7,455 nt of DNA from Lachnospiraceae bacterium. GTDB lineage: Bacteria > Bacillota_A > Clostridia > Lachnospirales > Lachnospiraceae. The stretch spans positions 1 through 7,455 of the forward strand of contig JAGADM010000005.1 in NCBI GenBank assembly GCA_017613595.1. Direction: 5' to 3'. The stretch's first letter is position 1. Each line of letters opens with the position of its first letter. Below the pieces are notes generated by a model, which was not told the DNA's origin, did not search any database, and saw only the letters and a program-made list of their open reading frames with translations. The translations under genes and the position numbers were made by a program. Shown here piece after piece: positions 1-6,195 of this stretch.

Positions 1-343
1 CTTTCTCCTCTTCGGCGACACGGAACGGAAATCCCTTCACCGACATGCACATGAACCGCTCCACGCTAAGCGTCTGAAACATTTCCGCCTGCTCGGGCGC
101 AAGTTCGGAAACATACTGTTGCGGCAAATACGACGCAATCGACGCATCCAGGTCGATCAGGCCCCGGTCCCAGGCGATTCCCACGCCGAGGGAAAGAATT
201 GTTTTCGTGCAGGAATAAATCAGATGCCGCGCCTTCTTCGTATCTCCCCAACGGTGCGTCAGTTCGTCGTTCTCGTAAACTTCCACGCCGTAAATCGCCC
301 AGCGGTTCTGCTCAATGTCCCTGATAAAAGCCTCGAAGTTCAT
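1..343 (-). CDS. Beta-lactamase-like serine hydrolase (class C / DD-peptidase fold), 3' end outside window
   Basis: N-terminal 114 residues of a serine hydrolase of the beta-lactamase-related superfamily (AmpC, EstB, D-alanyl-D-alanine carboxypeptidase types); the rest lies beyond the left edge. The visible part has the family's SxxK nucleophile motif as S44-C-T-K47 in the context LIYSCTKTILSLGVGIAWDR, followed by the usual 'GLIDLDASIASYLP' stretch. The later YxN and HxG/KTG motifs are not in the window. No signal peptide is seen, so the protein appears cytoplasmic, which suits the esterase or amidase-like members better than a secreted beta-lactamase (inference). The ATG has a strong AGGAGG site about 8 bases upstream, inside the end of the preceding gene. 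Its ATG overlaps that gene's TGA by 4 bp (ATGA), so the two are probably translationally coupled. The substrate cannot be told from the sequence. Confidence 0.85.
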   Translation of the reverse strand, partial: MNFEAFIRDIEQNRWAIYGVEVYENDELTHRWGDTKKARHLIYSCTKTILSLGVGIAWDRGLIDLDASIASYLPQQYVSELAPEQAEMFQTLSVERFMCMSVKGFPFRVAEEEK

Positions 344-975
344 TCTGTATCCTCCTCATCGAGTGCAGGACCGGTCGCGTGCTCCAAAAGCCAGTCGACC
401 GTCATATCTCTTCGCATCTGTTCGCGAAGCTGGTTCTCGTCATAGGTTGTCAGGAACTGTTCCCGGTCCGTATAGCCTGCGGAATTCATATAATCAACCA
501 GCATCTTTTCAAACTGATATGCGTTCACGGTAATGCCTTCCCGTTCCGCGATCGCGTCAAGAACCGCTTCCTCCTTCGCAACCTGGAGTGCCGATTTCTT
601 TACATCCTCACGAAGCTTTGCCTCGGTCGTTCCGAAGAAAATATCAATATACTCAGCAAGCGTGATCCGATTGTATTCCGCTTCCTCCTGATACACCTTC
701 ATGGTAGACGCATACATCTTGTCGGCTTCTTTCTTCACTAAACCGCCGAAACGGGTACGGCTTACCACGAGGTCCGTCACCTCGGTTCCCGCCTTGTCTC
801 TGTTACTCGTATTATAAGTCAGGGAAGAATAGTCTCCTAAACGGATAATGGACTTCTCACTAACGATATTATCCCATATCGCATAGGTAAGAAGTCCAAA
901 AAATACAAGACTGAATACGATTACAGAGACGATCAATAATCTGTTGTGACTCTTCTTATCTTCGTCTCTTTTCAC
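340..975 (-). CDS. Membrane-anchored trigger-factor C-domain-like protein
   Basis: 211-residue protein with a short charged cytoplasmic tail (1-11), one membrane segment (about 12-33, rich in L, I, V and F) and an otherwise hydrophilic, mostly helical body. After the membrane comes LGDYSSLTYN (46-55), which resembles the 'LGxYKGL' entry of trigger-factor-like exported proteins of Clostridia. Residues about 118-198 (LREDVKKSALQVAKEEAVLD, then AIAEREGITV and a helix ending DWLLEHA) match the helical C-terminal chaperone domain of trigger factor by eye. No FKBP-type isomerase domain fits in the space between, so this looks like a reduced, membrane-tethered form that probably acts on the outer face (inference). 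The start is GTG: an in-frame TAG lies two codons upstream and the next in-frame Met is near residue 88. The ribosome site is weak. It follows the kinase gene by 21 bp and overlaps the hydrolase gene by 4 bp. Could instead be an unrelated helical membrane protein. Confidence 0.75.
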   Translation of the reverse strand: MKRDEDKKSHNRLLIVSVIVFSLVFFGLLTYAIWDNIVSEKSIIRLGDYSSLTYNTSNRDKAGTEVTDLVVSRTRFGGLVKKEADKMYASTMKVYQEEAEYNRITLAEYIDIFFGTTEAKLREDVKKSALQVAKEEAVLDAIAEREGITVNAYQFEKMLVDYMNSAGYTDREQFLTTYDENQLREQMRRDMTVDWLLEHATGPALDEEDTE

Positions 976-996
976 TTGTTTCTACCGCTTTCTGCG

Positions 997-1923
997 TTAC
1001 TGCCTGAGCAGGCTGATGATAACTTCCTTGCTCGGCGGCTTCGTTCCGACCGTCATGCAGGCTCCGGCAGATACCGCGATCGCATAACGGATCACATCAT
1101 GGAAATGCATGTTCGAATCCAGACAGTATGCGATTGCCGCCGTCATAGCGTCGCCGGCGCCGACAGGAGAAAGCACGTCAACCTTCTTCGAAGGCGCGTA
1201 AATCGTTTCAATACCGTCGGTAAATACGCCGCCGTTCGCTCCGAGGGATACGGCAACCATACGCGGACCTTTCGAAAGAAGCTCTACCGCTCTCTGCTTG
1301 GTCCATGCTACCATAGCCTCGTTGCTCTCAAACTCTTCATGATAATCGAACAAGCCTCTTAGTTCGTTCAGGTTGGGCTTAATGTATTCCGGCTGTGCCT
1401 CCATGCCGAGACGAAGCGCCTCGCCGCTCGCGTCAAGGAACACTTTACAGCCGCACTCATGCAGCATCTCGGTAATGGTCTTATAAATATCAGTCGGAAC
1501 GCCTTCCGGCAGACTGCCGCTCAGTACGAACATTGTTCCGGGCTTAGCGTGTCTCTTCAGCTTGTCAAGCAGAAGCTGCAACTCCTCCTGCGTAACCTTC
1601 GGGCCGGGCTCATCGAACTCGGTCATACCGAAGATCGACTTCACCTTCAGATTGCAGCGGGTCTCGCCTCCGGCAACCGATACGAAGTCGGACATGATCA
1701 TCAGCTTCTGCATGGCAACACGAATCATATCGCCGTTGGTTCCGCCGATAAAACCGCAAGCCATATTGGGCTTATTCAGTACGCGAAGAGTCTTGGAAAC
1801 ATTGATTCCCTTACCTCCTGCGTCGATTGTAATATTCTTCAGTTTATTGACGCCGCCGAGTACGAACTCATCGAGTTCGGCCGTCTTATCCACCGCGGGA
1901 TTCATTGTTACCGTAATAATCAT
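997..1923 (-). CDS. pfkB: 1-phosphofructokinase-type PfkB-family sugar phosphate kinase
   Basis: 308-residue cytoplasmic kinase of the ribokinase/PfkB superfamily, full length for the FruK/LacC branch. It begins MIITVTMNPAVDKT, a hallmark of fructose-1-phosphate and tagatose-6-phosphate kinases. The first PfkB signature is AGGKGINVS (35-43), the sugar-phosphate side has SGSLPEGVP (135-143), the KPNLNEL motif is at 182-188, and the second signature SPVGAGDAMTA (252-262) carries the anion hole and catalytic base D258. Expected reaction: ATP plus fructose 1-phosphate gives fructose 1,6-bisphosphate; tagatose-6-phosphate kinase (LacC) is the alternative and cannot be excluded by eye. No fructose PTS, FruR or tagatose aldolase gene is adjacent, unlike typical fru or lac operons. 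The ATG has a GAGGAG ribosome site about 9 bases upstream. A 157-bp gap precedes it, with a possible promoter of its own, and the trigger-factor-like gene follows after 21 bp. Confidence 0.9.
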   Translation of the reverse strand: MIITVTMNPAVDKTAELDEFVLGGVNKLKNITIDAGGKGINVSKTLRVLNKPNMACGFIGGTNGDMIRVAMQKLMIMSDFVSVAGGETRCNLKVKSIFGMTEFDEPGPKVTQEELQLLLDKLKRHAKPGTMFVLSGSLPEGVPTDIYKTITEMLHECGCKVFLDASGEALRLGMEAQPEYIKPNLNELRGLFDYHEEFESNEAMVAWTKQRAVELLSKGPRMVAVSLGANGGVFTDGIETIYAPSKKVDVLSPVGAGDAMTAAIAYCLDSNMHFHDVIRYAIAVSAGACMTVGTKPPSKEVIISLLRQ

Positions 1924-1967
1924 TCTACCATCTCCTCACATCCGTGCCGAAACCCCTGACACTTTCT

Positions 1968-1996
1968 ATTCTGATTACCAAAGCAAATGCTTACAA
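1968..1996 (-). promoter_or_regulatory. Possible promoter for the PfkB-type kinase
   Basis: In the 157-bp gap before the kinase the minus strand reads TTGTAA (1996-1991), 17 bases, then CAGAAT (1973-1968), each matching 4 of 6 sigma-A consensus positions. A short palindrome AAGCAAATGCTT (1981-1992) lies in the spacer and could be a repressor site. No terminator is visible after the upstream gene, so read-through is equally possible. Confidence 0.35.
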
Positions 1997-2080
1997 TAAA
2001 TCCGGTTTTACAGTTCCGTCATTCCGGAAAATGCAGCGTGCACTTTCCCAATTTCAGTGTAAATCGGAAACCGCCTTTCG

Positions 2081-2884
2081 TCAAGGCTCAGTTTTCCCAT
2101 CCATTCGTAATGCAATAAAATCTGGCAAAATTTCATCGAAAAACAGATATTTTCCGATTCCTTCAATTGCCTCAGCCGACCGGTTCGCGGACAGTTCAAC
2201 AAGATAGCGTAACTGCGGCATCTGTTCGAAACAGGCCTCACTGGCCTCCGCCGTCATGATCATGCTCGGAATCTTCTCTCCGAAGCCGGCAAATGCCATT
2301 ACTTCCCCCGCCGCCTTCCGGTATACCTTACTGCTGCTTCGGGAAAATGTGAACGCCGCCTTCATCGCAAAAAGGCACGCGAGCACCTGCTCTTCGCTGA
2401 CACCGAGATAGAAAGGCGCAATTACCGTAGCCGCCTCGCGGGTGCAGGAAATGTGTGCCGCCACCGGATAGCTTATCGGATCATAGCCGTCCTCAGTCAT
2501 CAGGTAACGGTCCAGCTCCGCTTCGAGCTTGCCGTGCGAAACACCGGCTTCCTTATACAGTTCCGGGAGCACCTCATGGATCATATTATCCGAAAAGAGG
2601 TGACACAGATAACCGTACAGATATACAAGCTGGCGGTCATCCTCCGAACTGCGGATCACATTGCGCGCGTTCTCATAAAAATGGGAGAACGCCTCATGGT
2701 GAAGACTGTGCCCGTAGTCAGCCGCTTCCGCCTTTTTAACGGCCGGCTGGAAAAACAGAATATCCGGTCCGTGCAGGCCGATCAGAAAGAACGGCAGATG
2801 TTTCCGCACCAGTTTCCGCGTGTCGCCGGAAAGAAGGTGATATACGATGGCACCGACTTTTTTATGTGTATAACAGGCAGGCAT
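2081..2884 (-). CDS. Zinc-dependent phospholipase C-like protein (PF00882-type fold)
   Basis: 267-residue protein with the histidine/aspartate pattern of the zinc-dependent phospholipase C / S1-P1 nuclease-like fold: H7 in the N-terminal helix, LHGPDILFF (37-45), SLHHEAFSHFY (60-70) and GYLCHLFSDNMIHE (91-104, with H95, D99 and H103 as likely metal ligands), then SHGKLEAELDRYLM (116-129), a stretch typical of the Clostridial subfamily. Unlike secreted clostridial alpha-toxins it has no signal peptide and no C-terminal membrane-binding domain, so it is probably intracellular, and its true substrate is unknown; lipase activity should not be assumed. The ATG at 2884 is supported by GGAGGAG, which overlaps the stop codon of the upstream membrane protein. 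The two genes are only 5 bp apart and surely cotranscribed. No convincing terminator follows it. Confidence 0.8.
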   Translation of the reverse strand: MPACYTHKKVGAIVYHLLSGDTRKLVRKHLPFFLIGLHGPDILFFQPAVKKAEAADYGHSLHHEAFSHFYENARNVIRSSEDDRQLVYLYGYLCHLFSDNMIHEVLPELYKEAGVSHGKLEAELDRYLMTEDGYDPISYPVAAHISCTREAATVIAPFYLGVSEEQVLACLFAMKAAFTFSRSSSKVYRKAAGEVMAFAGFGEKIPSMIMTAEASEACFEQMPQLRYLVELSANRSAEAIEGIGKYLFFDEILPDFIALRMDGKTEP

Positions 2885-2889
2885 CTGTC

Positions 2890-3813
2890 TTACTCCTCCG
2901 CGGTTGTCTCCGCTCCGAACATTTTCTCGGAAAGCTTACTCTGAGCAGTCTCCGCACGGTACTGCACGATCCACCATGCCCTGCCGTTTTCTTTGCAGGC
3001 ATTATCCCAAAGCGTCTGCTTCTCTTCATCCGAAGCATCCTCTTTTTCGTTATTCTTCGCATACCAGGCTACATAATCGCTTTCTGTTGCCGTCAATCCG
3101 AGATCCTCATAAACCTTAAGCCAGATCAGAAGATTTCTCGTAAACGTCTCGACCTCATCATCAATTGCAGTCTGAAACTCCTCCTCGCTCGCATACTGGC
3201 TGCGGTAATCCGCATAGTCATGTAGCATAAGCTTCCTCAGGTTATTCATGAGTTTCTTAGGGGACTCTTTTACCTGTACCGCTTCGGAAAGCCTGGTCGG
3301 CATGTTGTACTGGGCAAGGAGCTTGTTATAGGACTCCAGAAGCCCGCGTACGTATTTCTCGTATCCCGAGGTGGTATGATTGTAATCTTCTCCGAGCGTA
3401 TCGGCGAGATTCTCCTCTACCCACTGGTCGGTGAACATCGCATAATACTCATCGTCGCTCTTCGAATCCTCTGTCGTTTCCGCAGTCTCGGGAGCACCCT
3501 CAACTTTCTTGATCTTGCTGATGATCTCCTTTTTTACGTCCTCATCCGTCACTTCCGTGATGTCAACCTTAAACTCATCGAGATTCGGGAAATAATTGAA
3601 GTACTCCGATACGGCGCGGCCCTCAATCTTGCCGTCCTCGGACAGATACTTGCTGTAATCCAGTTTATTAATCTTTTTAACAATCAATACAATTGCCACG
3701 ATAACAAGCGCAAGCACCGGGATAAAAAGGATGGCTGCCGCCTTCTTCGCAGCTGCTCTTCTTCTTGCTTTTCTGGCACGCTCTTTCGCGGCAAGTCTTC
3801 TTTCAACACTCAT
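2890..3813 (-). CDS. Single-pass membrane protein resembling a degenerate trigger factor
   Basis: 307-residue protein. Residues 1-24 are extremely basic (about a dozen Lys/Arg, with Ala), 26-46 form one strong membrane helix, and the acidic remainder is presumably outside (positive-inside rule). After the membrane, LDYSKYL (51-57) and NLDEFKVDITEVTDEDVKKE (77-96) resemble the start of trigger-factor-like exported proteins, where 'VTDEDV' begins the helical arm. Residues about 220-255 (VETFTRNLLIWLKVYEDLGL followed by TATESDYVAWYA) resemble the helical C-terminal chaperone domain. An acidic, low-complexity linker (105-122) sits where an isomerase domain would be, so no FKBP domain is evident. 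The homology is judged by eye and is weaker than for the protein at 340-975. Start: ATG with GGAGGAG about 8 bases upstream. It is the first gene after a terminator and is followed 5 bp later by the phospholipase-like gene, suggesting it may serve as a partner or folding factor (inference). Confidence 0.7.
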   Translation of the reverse strand: MSVERRLAAKERARKARRRAAAKKAAAILFIPVLALVIVAIVLIVKKINKLDYSKYLSEDGKIEGRAVSEYFNYFPNLDEFKVDITEVTDEDVKKEIISKIKKVEGAPETAETTEDSKSDDEYYAMFTDQWVEENLADTLGEDYNHTTSGYEKYVRGLLESYNKLLAQYNMPTRLSEAVQVKESPKKLMNNLRKLMLHDYADYRSQYASEEEFQTAIDDEVETFTRNLLIWLKVYEDLGLTATESDYVAWYAKNNEKEDASDEEKQTLWDNACKENGRAWWIVQYRAETAQSKLSEKMFGAETTAEE

Positions 3814-3878
3814 TGTAACTTACTCCTCCGTAGGAATACATAATCCGGTTATTCGCCCGTCTGCGCAGGCGTATTAGT

Positions 3879-3887
3879 ATTTTAACA
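3879..3887 (-). promoter_or_regulatory. Possible extended -10 promoter for the 2890-3813 gene
   Basis: Directly downstream of the terminator the minus strand reads TG-T-TAAAAT (3887-3879), an extended -10 with 5 of 6 consensus bases. The -35 position would fall in the terminator loop and matches poorly. Start of transcription would be near 3872, giving a leader of about 60 bases that contains the palindrome CTGCGCAG. Confidence 0.4.
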
Positions 3888-3890
3888 TGA

Positions 3891-3925
3891 AAAAGCGGAA
3901 AATGAAAGACCGTTTTCCGCATTTT
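3891..3925 (-). terminator. Intrinsic terminator of the S66 peptidase / radical SAM unit
   Basis: Perfect 8-bp inverted repeat GCGGAAAA (3895-3902) and TTTTCCGC (3913-3920) with a 10-base loop. On the minus strand it is preceded by AAAA and followed by TTTTT, the classic A-stem-U pattern, about 45 bases after the stop codon of the radical SAM gene. The plus strand has only a four-T tract after one mismatch, so minus-strand termination is the main reading. Confidence 0.85.
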
Positions 3926-3967
3926 CTGTGAACACTTTTATCCACATTCCAATATTCTGTTTCCGTC

Positions 3968-4885
3968 TCAGACGCCTTCGCAGTCAAACGCCGGAATAAA
4001 GCTCTCCTTTGCCGTTCCGCCCTCCTGGATATAGGCATTCTCCATTCCGATTGACAAAGCGAAATCGACCACCTTTTTATATTCATAAGAAGTCAGTTTC
4101 CGGTTCAGTTCCGGATACGGAAGCTTCTCCGCGGGCGGCGTGTACTGGTTCATAATGCTGACCCATATCCTGCCTCCGTAACGGTCATGCAGATATTGAA
4201 TGATTTCTTTCGATTCTTCAACATGACCCGGAAGCACAAGATGGCGTACGATCACGCCTTTTTTCACGTATCCGTCATCCGAAAATGACAGTTCTCCGGT
4301 CTTTTCAACCATGAAGTCTATTGCCGCTTTCGCAATCTCCGGATAATCCGGCGCATGCGAGAAATTCCGCGCCGTTTCCGCATTCAGATACTTCAGGTCC
4401 GGCAGCCATACATCCGTAACTCCTGCGAGCATTTCCAATGCCTCCCGGCTTTCGTATCCGCCCGTATTGCAGATGACCGGAAGCGTAAGTCCGGCAGTTT
4501 TCGCTTTGCCAAGTGCCGCGGCAGCCTGCGGAGCATAATGTCCCGGGGTCACAAGATTGATGTTGGCCGCTCCCTTCTCCTGCAGTTCAAGGAATATCTC
4601 CGAGAGTCTTTCGCCCGTGATGACCTTACCGGCTTTTCCGTCTGAAATCGCCCGGTTCTGGCAGAATATGCAGTGAAGCGGACACCCGGAGAAGAATACG
4701 GTTCCGGATCCGCGCGTTCCGCTGATGCACGGTTCTTCCCACATATGAAGCGCCGCGCGTGCGACCTTCAGTTCCGCGCCGCAGCCGCATGCGCCGGTTC
4801 CCGTTTCGCGGTTTACTCCGCATCGTCTCGGGCACATGGTGCAACCGGACATTTTCCCGATTTCTTCTGTTTCCTTACTCGGCAT
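3968..4885 (-). CDS. PflX-type radical SAM protein (pyruvate formate-lyase activase-like)
   Basis: 305-residue radical SAM protein. The cluster-binding motif is C68-PLH-C72-IF-C75 (CX3CX2C) in the family context GTVFFSGCPLHCIFCQN. It is preceded by an N-terminal cysteine group, C15, C18, C22 and C33/C35 (CTMCPRRCGVNR, then GACGCG), and by LHMWEEPCISG (46-56), features that mark the PflX (COG1313) branch rather than true PflA. The end IPAFDCEGV also fits this branch. Members are thought to use a 4Fe-4S cluster and S-adenosylmethionine to start radical chemistry, but the target of PflX proteins is not established, and no pyruvate formate-lyase or other glycyl radical enzyme gene is visible here. 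The first ATG is chosen because AGGAGA lies 6 bases upstream; Met12 has no comparable site. It lies 56 bp after the S66 peptidase and before the terminator, so the two probably share a transcript. Confidence 0.9.
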   Translation of the reverse strand: MPSKETEEIGKMSGCTMCPRRCGVNRETGTGACGCGAELKVARAALHMWEEPCISGTRGSGTVFFSGCPLHCIFCQNRAISDGKAGKVITGERLSEIFLELQEKGAANINLVTPGHYAPQAAAALGKAKTAGLTLPVICNTGGYESREALEMLAGVTDVWLPDLKYLNAETARNFSHAPDYPEIAKAAIDFMVEKTGELSFSDDGYVKKGVIVRHLVLPGHVEESKEIIQYLHDRYGGRIWVSIMNQYTPPAEKLPYPELNRKLTSYEYKKVVDFALSIGMENAYIQEGGTAKESFIPAFDCEGV

Positions 4886-4941
4886 TTCTGTCTCCTGACG
4901 GCCCCGGTGTTCCGGATCCGTGTGACTGTTTCTTCGGATTC

Positions 4942-5985
4942 TTATTCAAAACGGTATGTGATCCGCACACTGTTTCCCTGACCGGTCATGTCGCAGCACG
5001 CACCGCAGACAATCGGCATGGACGGGGGCAGATGCCCGAAATCCAGTCCGAACGCAATCGGTACGCCGAATTCCTTCAGCGCTCCGGTCACGGCGTCTGC
5101 CTGGCTCTGTCCGAACTCGACCTTATCATCGAACATCGGACGGCCGATCAGAAATCCTTTTACATACCGGAGCCAGCCGGCCTGTTTCATCGCCCACAGC
5201 GTTCTGCGGACCGCCATAGGGCCGAGTTCGCAGCTCTCCAGGAACCAGATGAACCCGTCCTCTTTGTATCGCTCGCAAAACTCCGGCACGCGGTCATACT
5301 TTGTCCCGCGCAGGTTTGCAAGAACATCCATGCAGCCGCCGAGAAGCCGTCCGGACATCGAAACGGTATCCGTTTCCTTACCGGATACATCATAAAAAAC
5401 CGGTGCGAAAGGGTGCTGCACGTTAATCGATGCCAGCGGATTTTCGGGGCTGTCGAGTCCCTCGTCGATCCGCTCATAACCGTCATAATTGGAAACCTCG
5501 CGGACCTCCCCGCGAAGCAGACCGTAAAGGTCGTTTAACGACTTGTGCAGCGGTTCCATACCGAACGACGGACCGTTCGGACCGTAAAGTGAATCCGTAT
5601 CGAGAAGCGTCGTCAGCAGAAACGTGAAATTGGTATTGTCGGAATAGCCCGCGAACCATTTCGGAGGCGCCTGACGGATGCGGTCCCAATCCACATGATC
5701 GATTGTCTCATTCATAAGTTCCCCGCCGCCGCAGGACAGAACAACATCGTTGTCACGGCTGCAGTACACTTCGGTCAGCTCCCTGCCGCACAGTTCGGGC
5801 TTGTTGGAGATGCCGATTCCCTCGCCGAGATAACAGTTCGGACCGAGCATAACGGGATGTCCCCATTCCTTTAAGCGCCGTACCGCATTATCGAGACGGC
5901 TTTTATAAGGCTCTATGTTGCATCCGAAACTCGGCGCGGCCAATCCGATCGTTCCGAGTTTTGACAGGTTTTTCGGGTATTTCAT
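4942..5985 (-). CDS. S66-family serine peptidase (LD-carboxypeptidase / MccF-like)
   Basis: 347-residue protein from the chosen ATG, the usual length for family S66. The N-terminal GTIGLAAPSF (11-20) is the characteristic first strand. The nucleophile is in FAGYSDNT (S115), the probable catalytic Glu is E250 in FIWFLES, and the His is H318 in LDFGHLPPSMP; GGCMDVLANLRGT (216-228) is another family block. S66 enzymes either cleave the LD-bond of cytoplasmic muropeptides during cell-wall recycling or, as MccF, hydrolyse microcin C-type aminoacyl-nucleotides; the sequence does not decide between them. The frame is open for 27 more codons upstream, but GGAGG lies 6 bases before this ATG and the family's N-terminus starts here. 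No signal peptide is seen, in keeping with a cytoplasmic enzyme. The radical SAM gene follows after 56 bp. Confidence 0.92.
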   Translation of the reverse strand: MKYPKNLSKLGTIGLAAPSFGCNIEPYKSRLDNAVRRLKEWGHPVMLGPNCYLGEGIGISNKPELCGRELTEVYCSRDNDVVLSCGGGELMNETIDHVDWDRIRQAPPKWFAGYSDNTNFTFLLTTLLDTDSLYGPNGPSFGMEPLHKSLNDLYGLLRGEVREVSNYDGYERIDEGLDSPENPLASINVQHPFAPVFYDVSGKETDTVSMSGRLLGGCMDVLANLRGTKYDRVPEFCERYKEDGFIWFLESCELGPMAVRRTLWAMKQAGWLRYVKGFLIGRPMFDDKVEFGQSQADAVTGALKEFGVPIAFGLDFGHLPPSMPIVCGACCDMTGQGNSVRITYRFE

Positions 5986-5989
5986 AACG

Positions 5990-5997
5990 CACCTCCC
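5990..5997 (-). promoter_or_regulatory. Ribosome binding site that fixes the S66 peptidase start
   Basis: The minus strand reads GGGAGGTG with the GGAGG core 6 bases before the ATG at 5985. The farther in-frame ATG at 6066 would add 27 lysine-rich residues unlike the family and overlaps the proposed promoter and repeats, so it is not the start. Confidence 0.8.
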
Positions 5998-6005
5998 ATG
6001 CTGCT

Positions 6006-6062
6006 TCTTTCCGGTCATTTTATCATAAATCGTTCCCTTTTTACAGTCTTTCCGGTCATTTT
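6006..6062. repeat. Exact 16-bp direct repeat bracketing the S66 promoter
   Basis: TCTTTCCGGTCATTTT occurs at 6006-6021 and again at 6047-6062, 41 bp apart (about four helical turns). On the minus strand one copy abuts the proposed -35 side and the other starts directly after the -10 TATGAT. The TTTCCGG in the outer copy (6049-6055) also forms a 7-bp inverted repeat with CCGGAAA at 6071-6077. It could be a paired operator; no known regulator is recognised. Confidence 0.6.
6022..6050 (-). promoter_or_regulatory. Candidate promoter for the S66 peptidase
   Basis: Minus-strand TATGAT (6027-6022, 5 of 6 consensus bases) with AAGACT (6050-6045, 3 of 6) after a 17-bp spacer. The predicted transcription start near 6015 lies inside the inner copy of the 16-bp repeat, giving a 5' leader of roughly 30 bases that carries the ribosome site. 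Confidence 0.4.
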
Positions 6063-6072
6063 CCAAAATCCC

Positions 6073-6110
6073 GGAAAAGAAGAACTGCGATCCATTTCTG
6101 AATCGCAGTT
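6073..6110 (-). terminator. Possible intrinsic terminator of a small minus-strand transcript
   Basis: Perfect 9-bp inverted repeat AACTGCGAT (6083-6091) and ATCGCAGTT (6102-6110), 10-base loop. On the minus strand it is followed by CTTCTTTTCC, a broken but U-rich tail. On the plus strand a GT/G-rich sequence follows, so termination that way is unlikely. It could instead be an attenuator in the S66 leader. Confidence 0.45.
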
Positions 6111-6189
6111 TGTGTGGGGGGAGAAATTACTTCAGAGAAGTAATGAACCAGCTATGTAATTGTGATGCAGCCTGTATTTCATCTGCTCT
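6075..6189 (-). ncRNA. Candidate small RNA or structured leader
   Basis: A good minus-strand promoter (6196-6224) predicts a transcript starting with A near 6189. About 45 bases in, it meets a perfect 8-bp hairpin with a 3-base loop (arms 6137-6144 and 6126-6133), then an unpaired stretch with six consecutive C (6121 to 6116 region, UCUCCCCCCACACA), then the terminator-like hairpin 6110-6083 and its U-rich tail. Hairpin, exposed C-run, terminator is the pattern of Firmicute small RNAs that pair with G-rich ribosome binding sites. A 16-codon frame MKYRLHHNYIAGSLLL (6182-6132) lies inside, but its ATG would be only about 7 bases from the RNA end and has no ribosome site. Alternatives: a 5' leader with attenuator for the S66 gene, or no transcript. 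No known RNA family is recognised. Confidence 0.35.
6126..6144. repeat. Perfect 8-bp inverted repeat, 3-base loop
   Basis: ATTACTTC-AGA-GAAGTAAT. It may be an RNA hairpin inside the candidate small transcript, or a DNA-binding site for a dimeric regulator in the divergent region. Neither flank has a T-tract long enough for a terminator. Confidence 0.6.
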
Positions 6190-6195
6190 GACTTA

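Noticed and set aside
1459..1999. Two overlapping plus-strand open frames
   Set aside because: Both are antisense to the PfkB-type kinase, whose motifs are unambiguous; neither resembles a known family.
1924..2080. Terminator after the phospholipase-like gene
   Set aside because: Only a 5-bp TTCCG/CGGAA stem without a T-tract is found; not enough to call a terminator.
2008..2241. Minus-strand open frame of 77 codons overlapping the end of the phospholipase-like gene
   Set aside because: It is mostly out of frame within that gene, lacks a ribosome site, and its tail merely runs through the intergenic gap.
4759..5538. Long plus-strand open frame of 259 codons
   Set aside because: It lies antisense to the radical SAM and S66 genes, has no ribosome site, and its composition (many Arg, His, Ser, Cys) is that of a shadow of GC-rich codons.
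5986..6066. N-terminal extension of the S66 peptidase by 27 residues
   Set aside because: The downstream ATG has a near-perfect ribosome site and the family's N-terminus, while the extension covers the repeats and candidate promoter.
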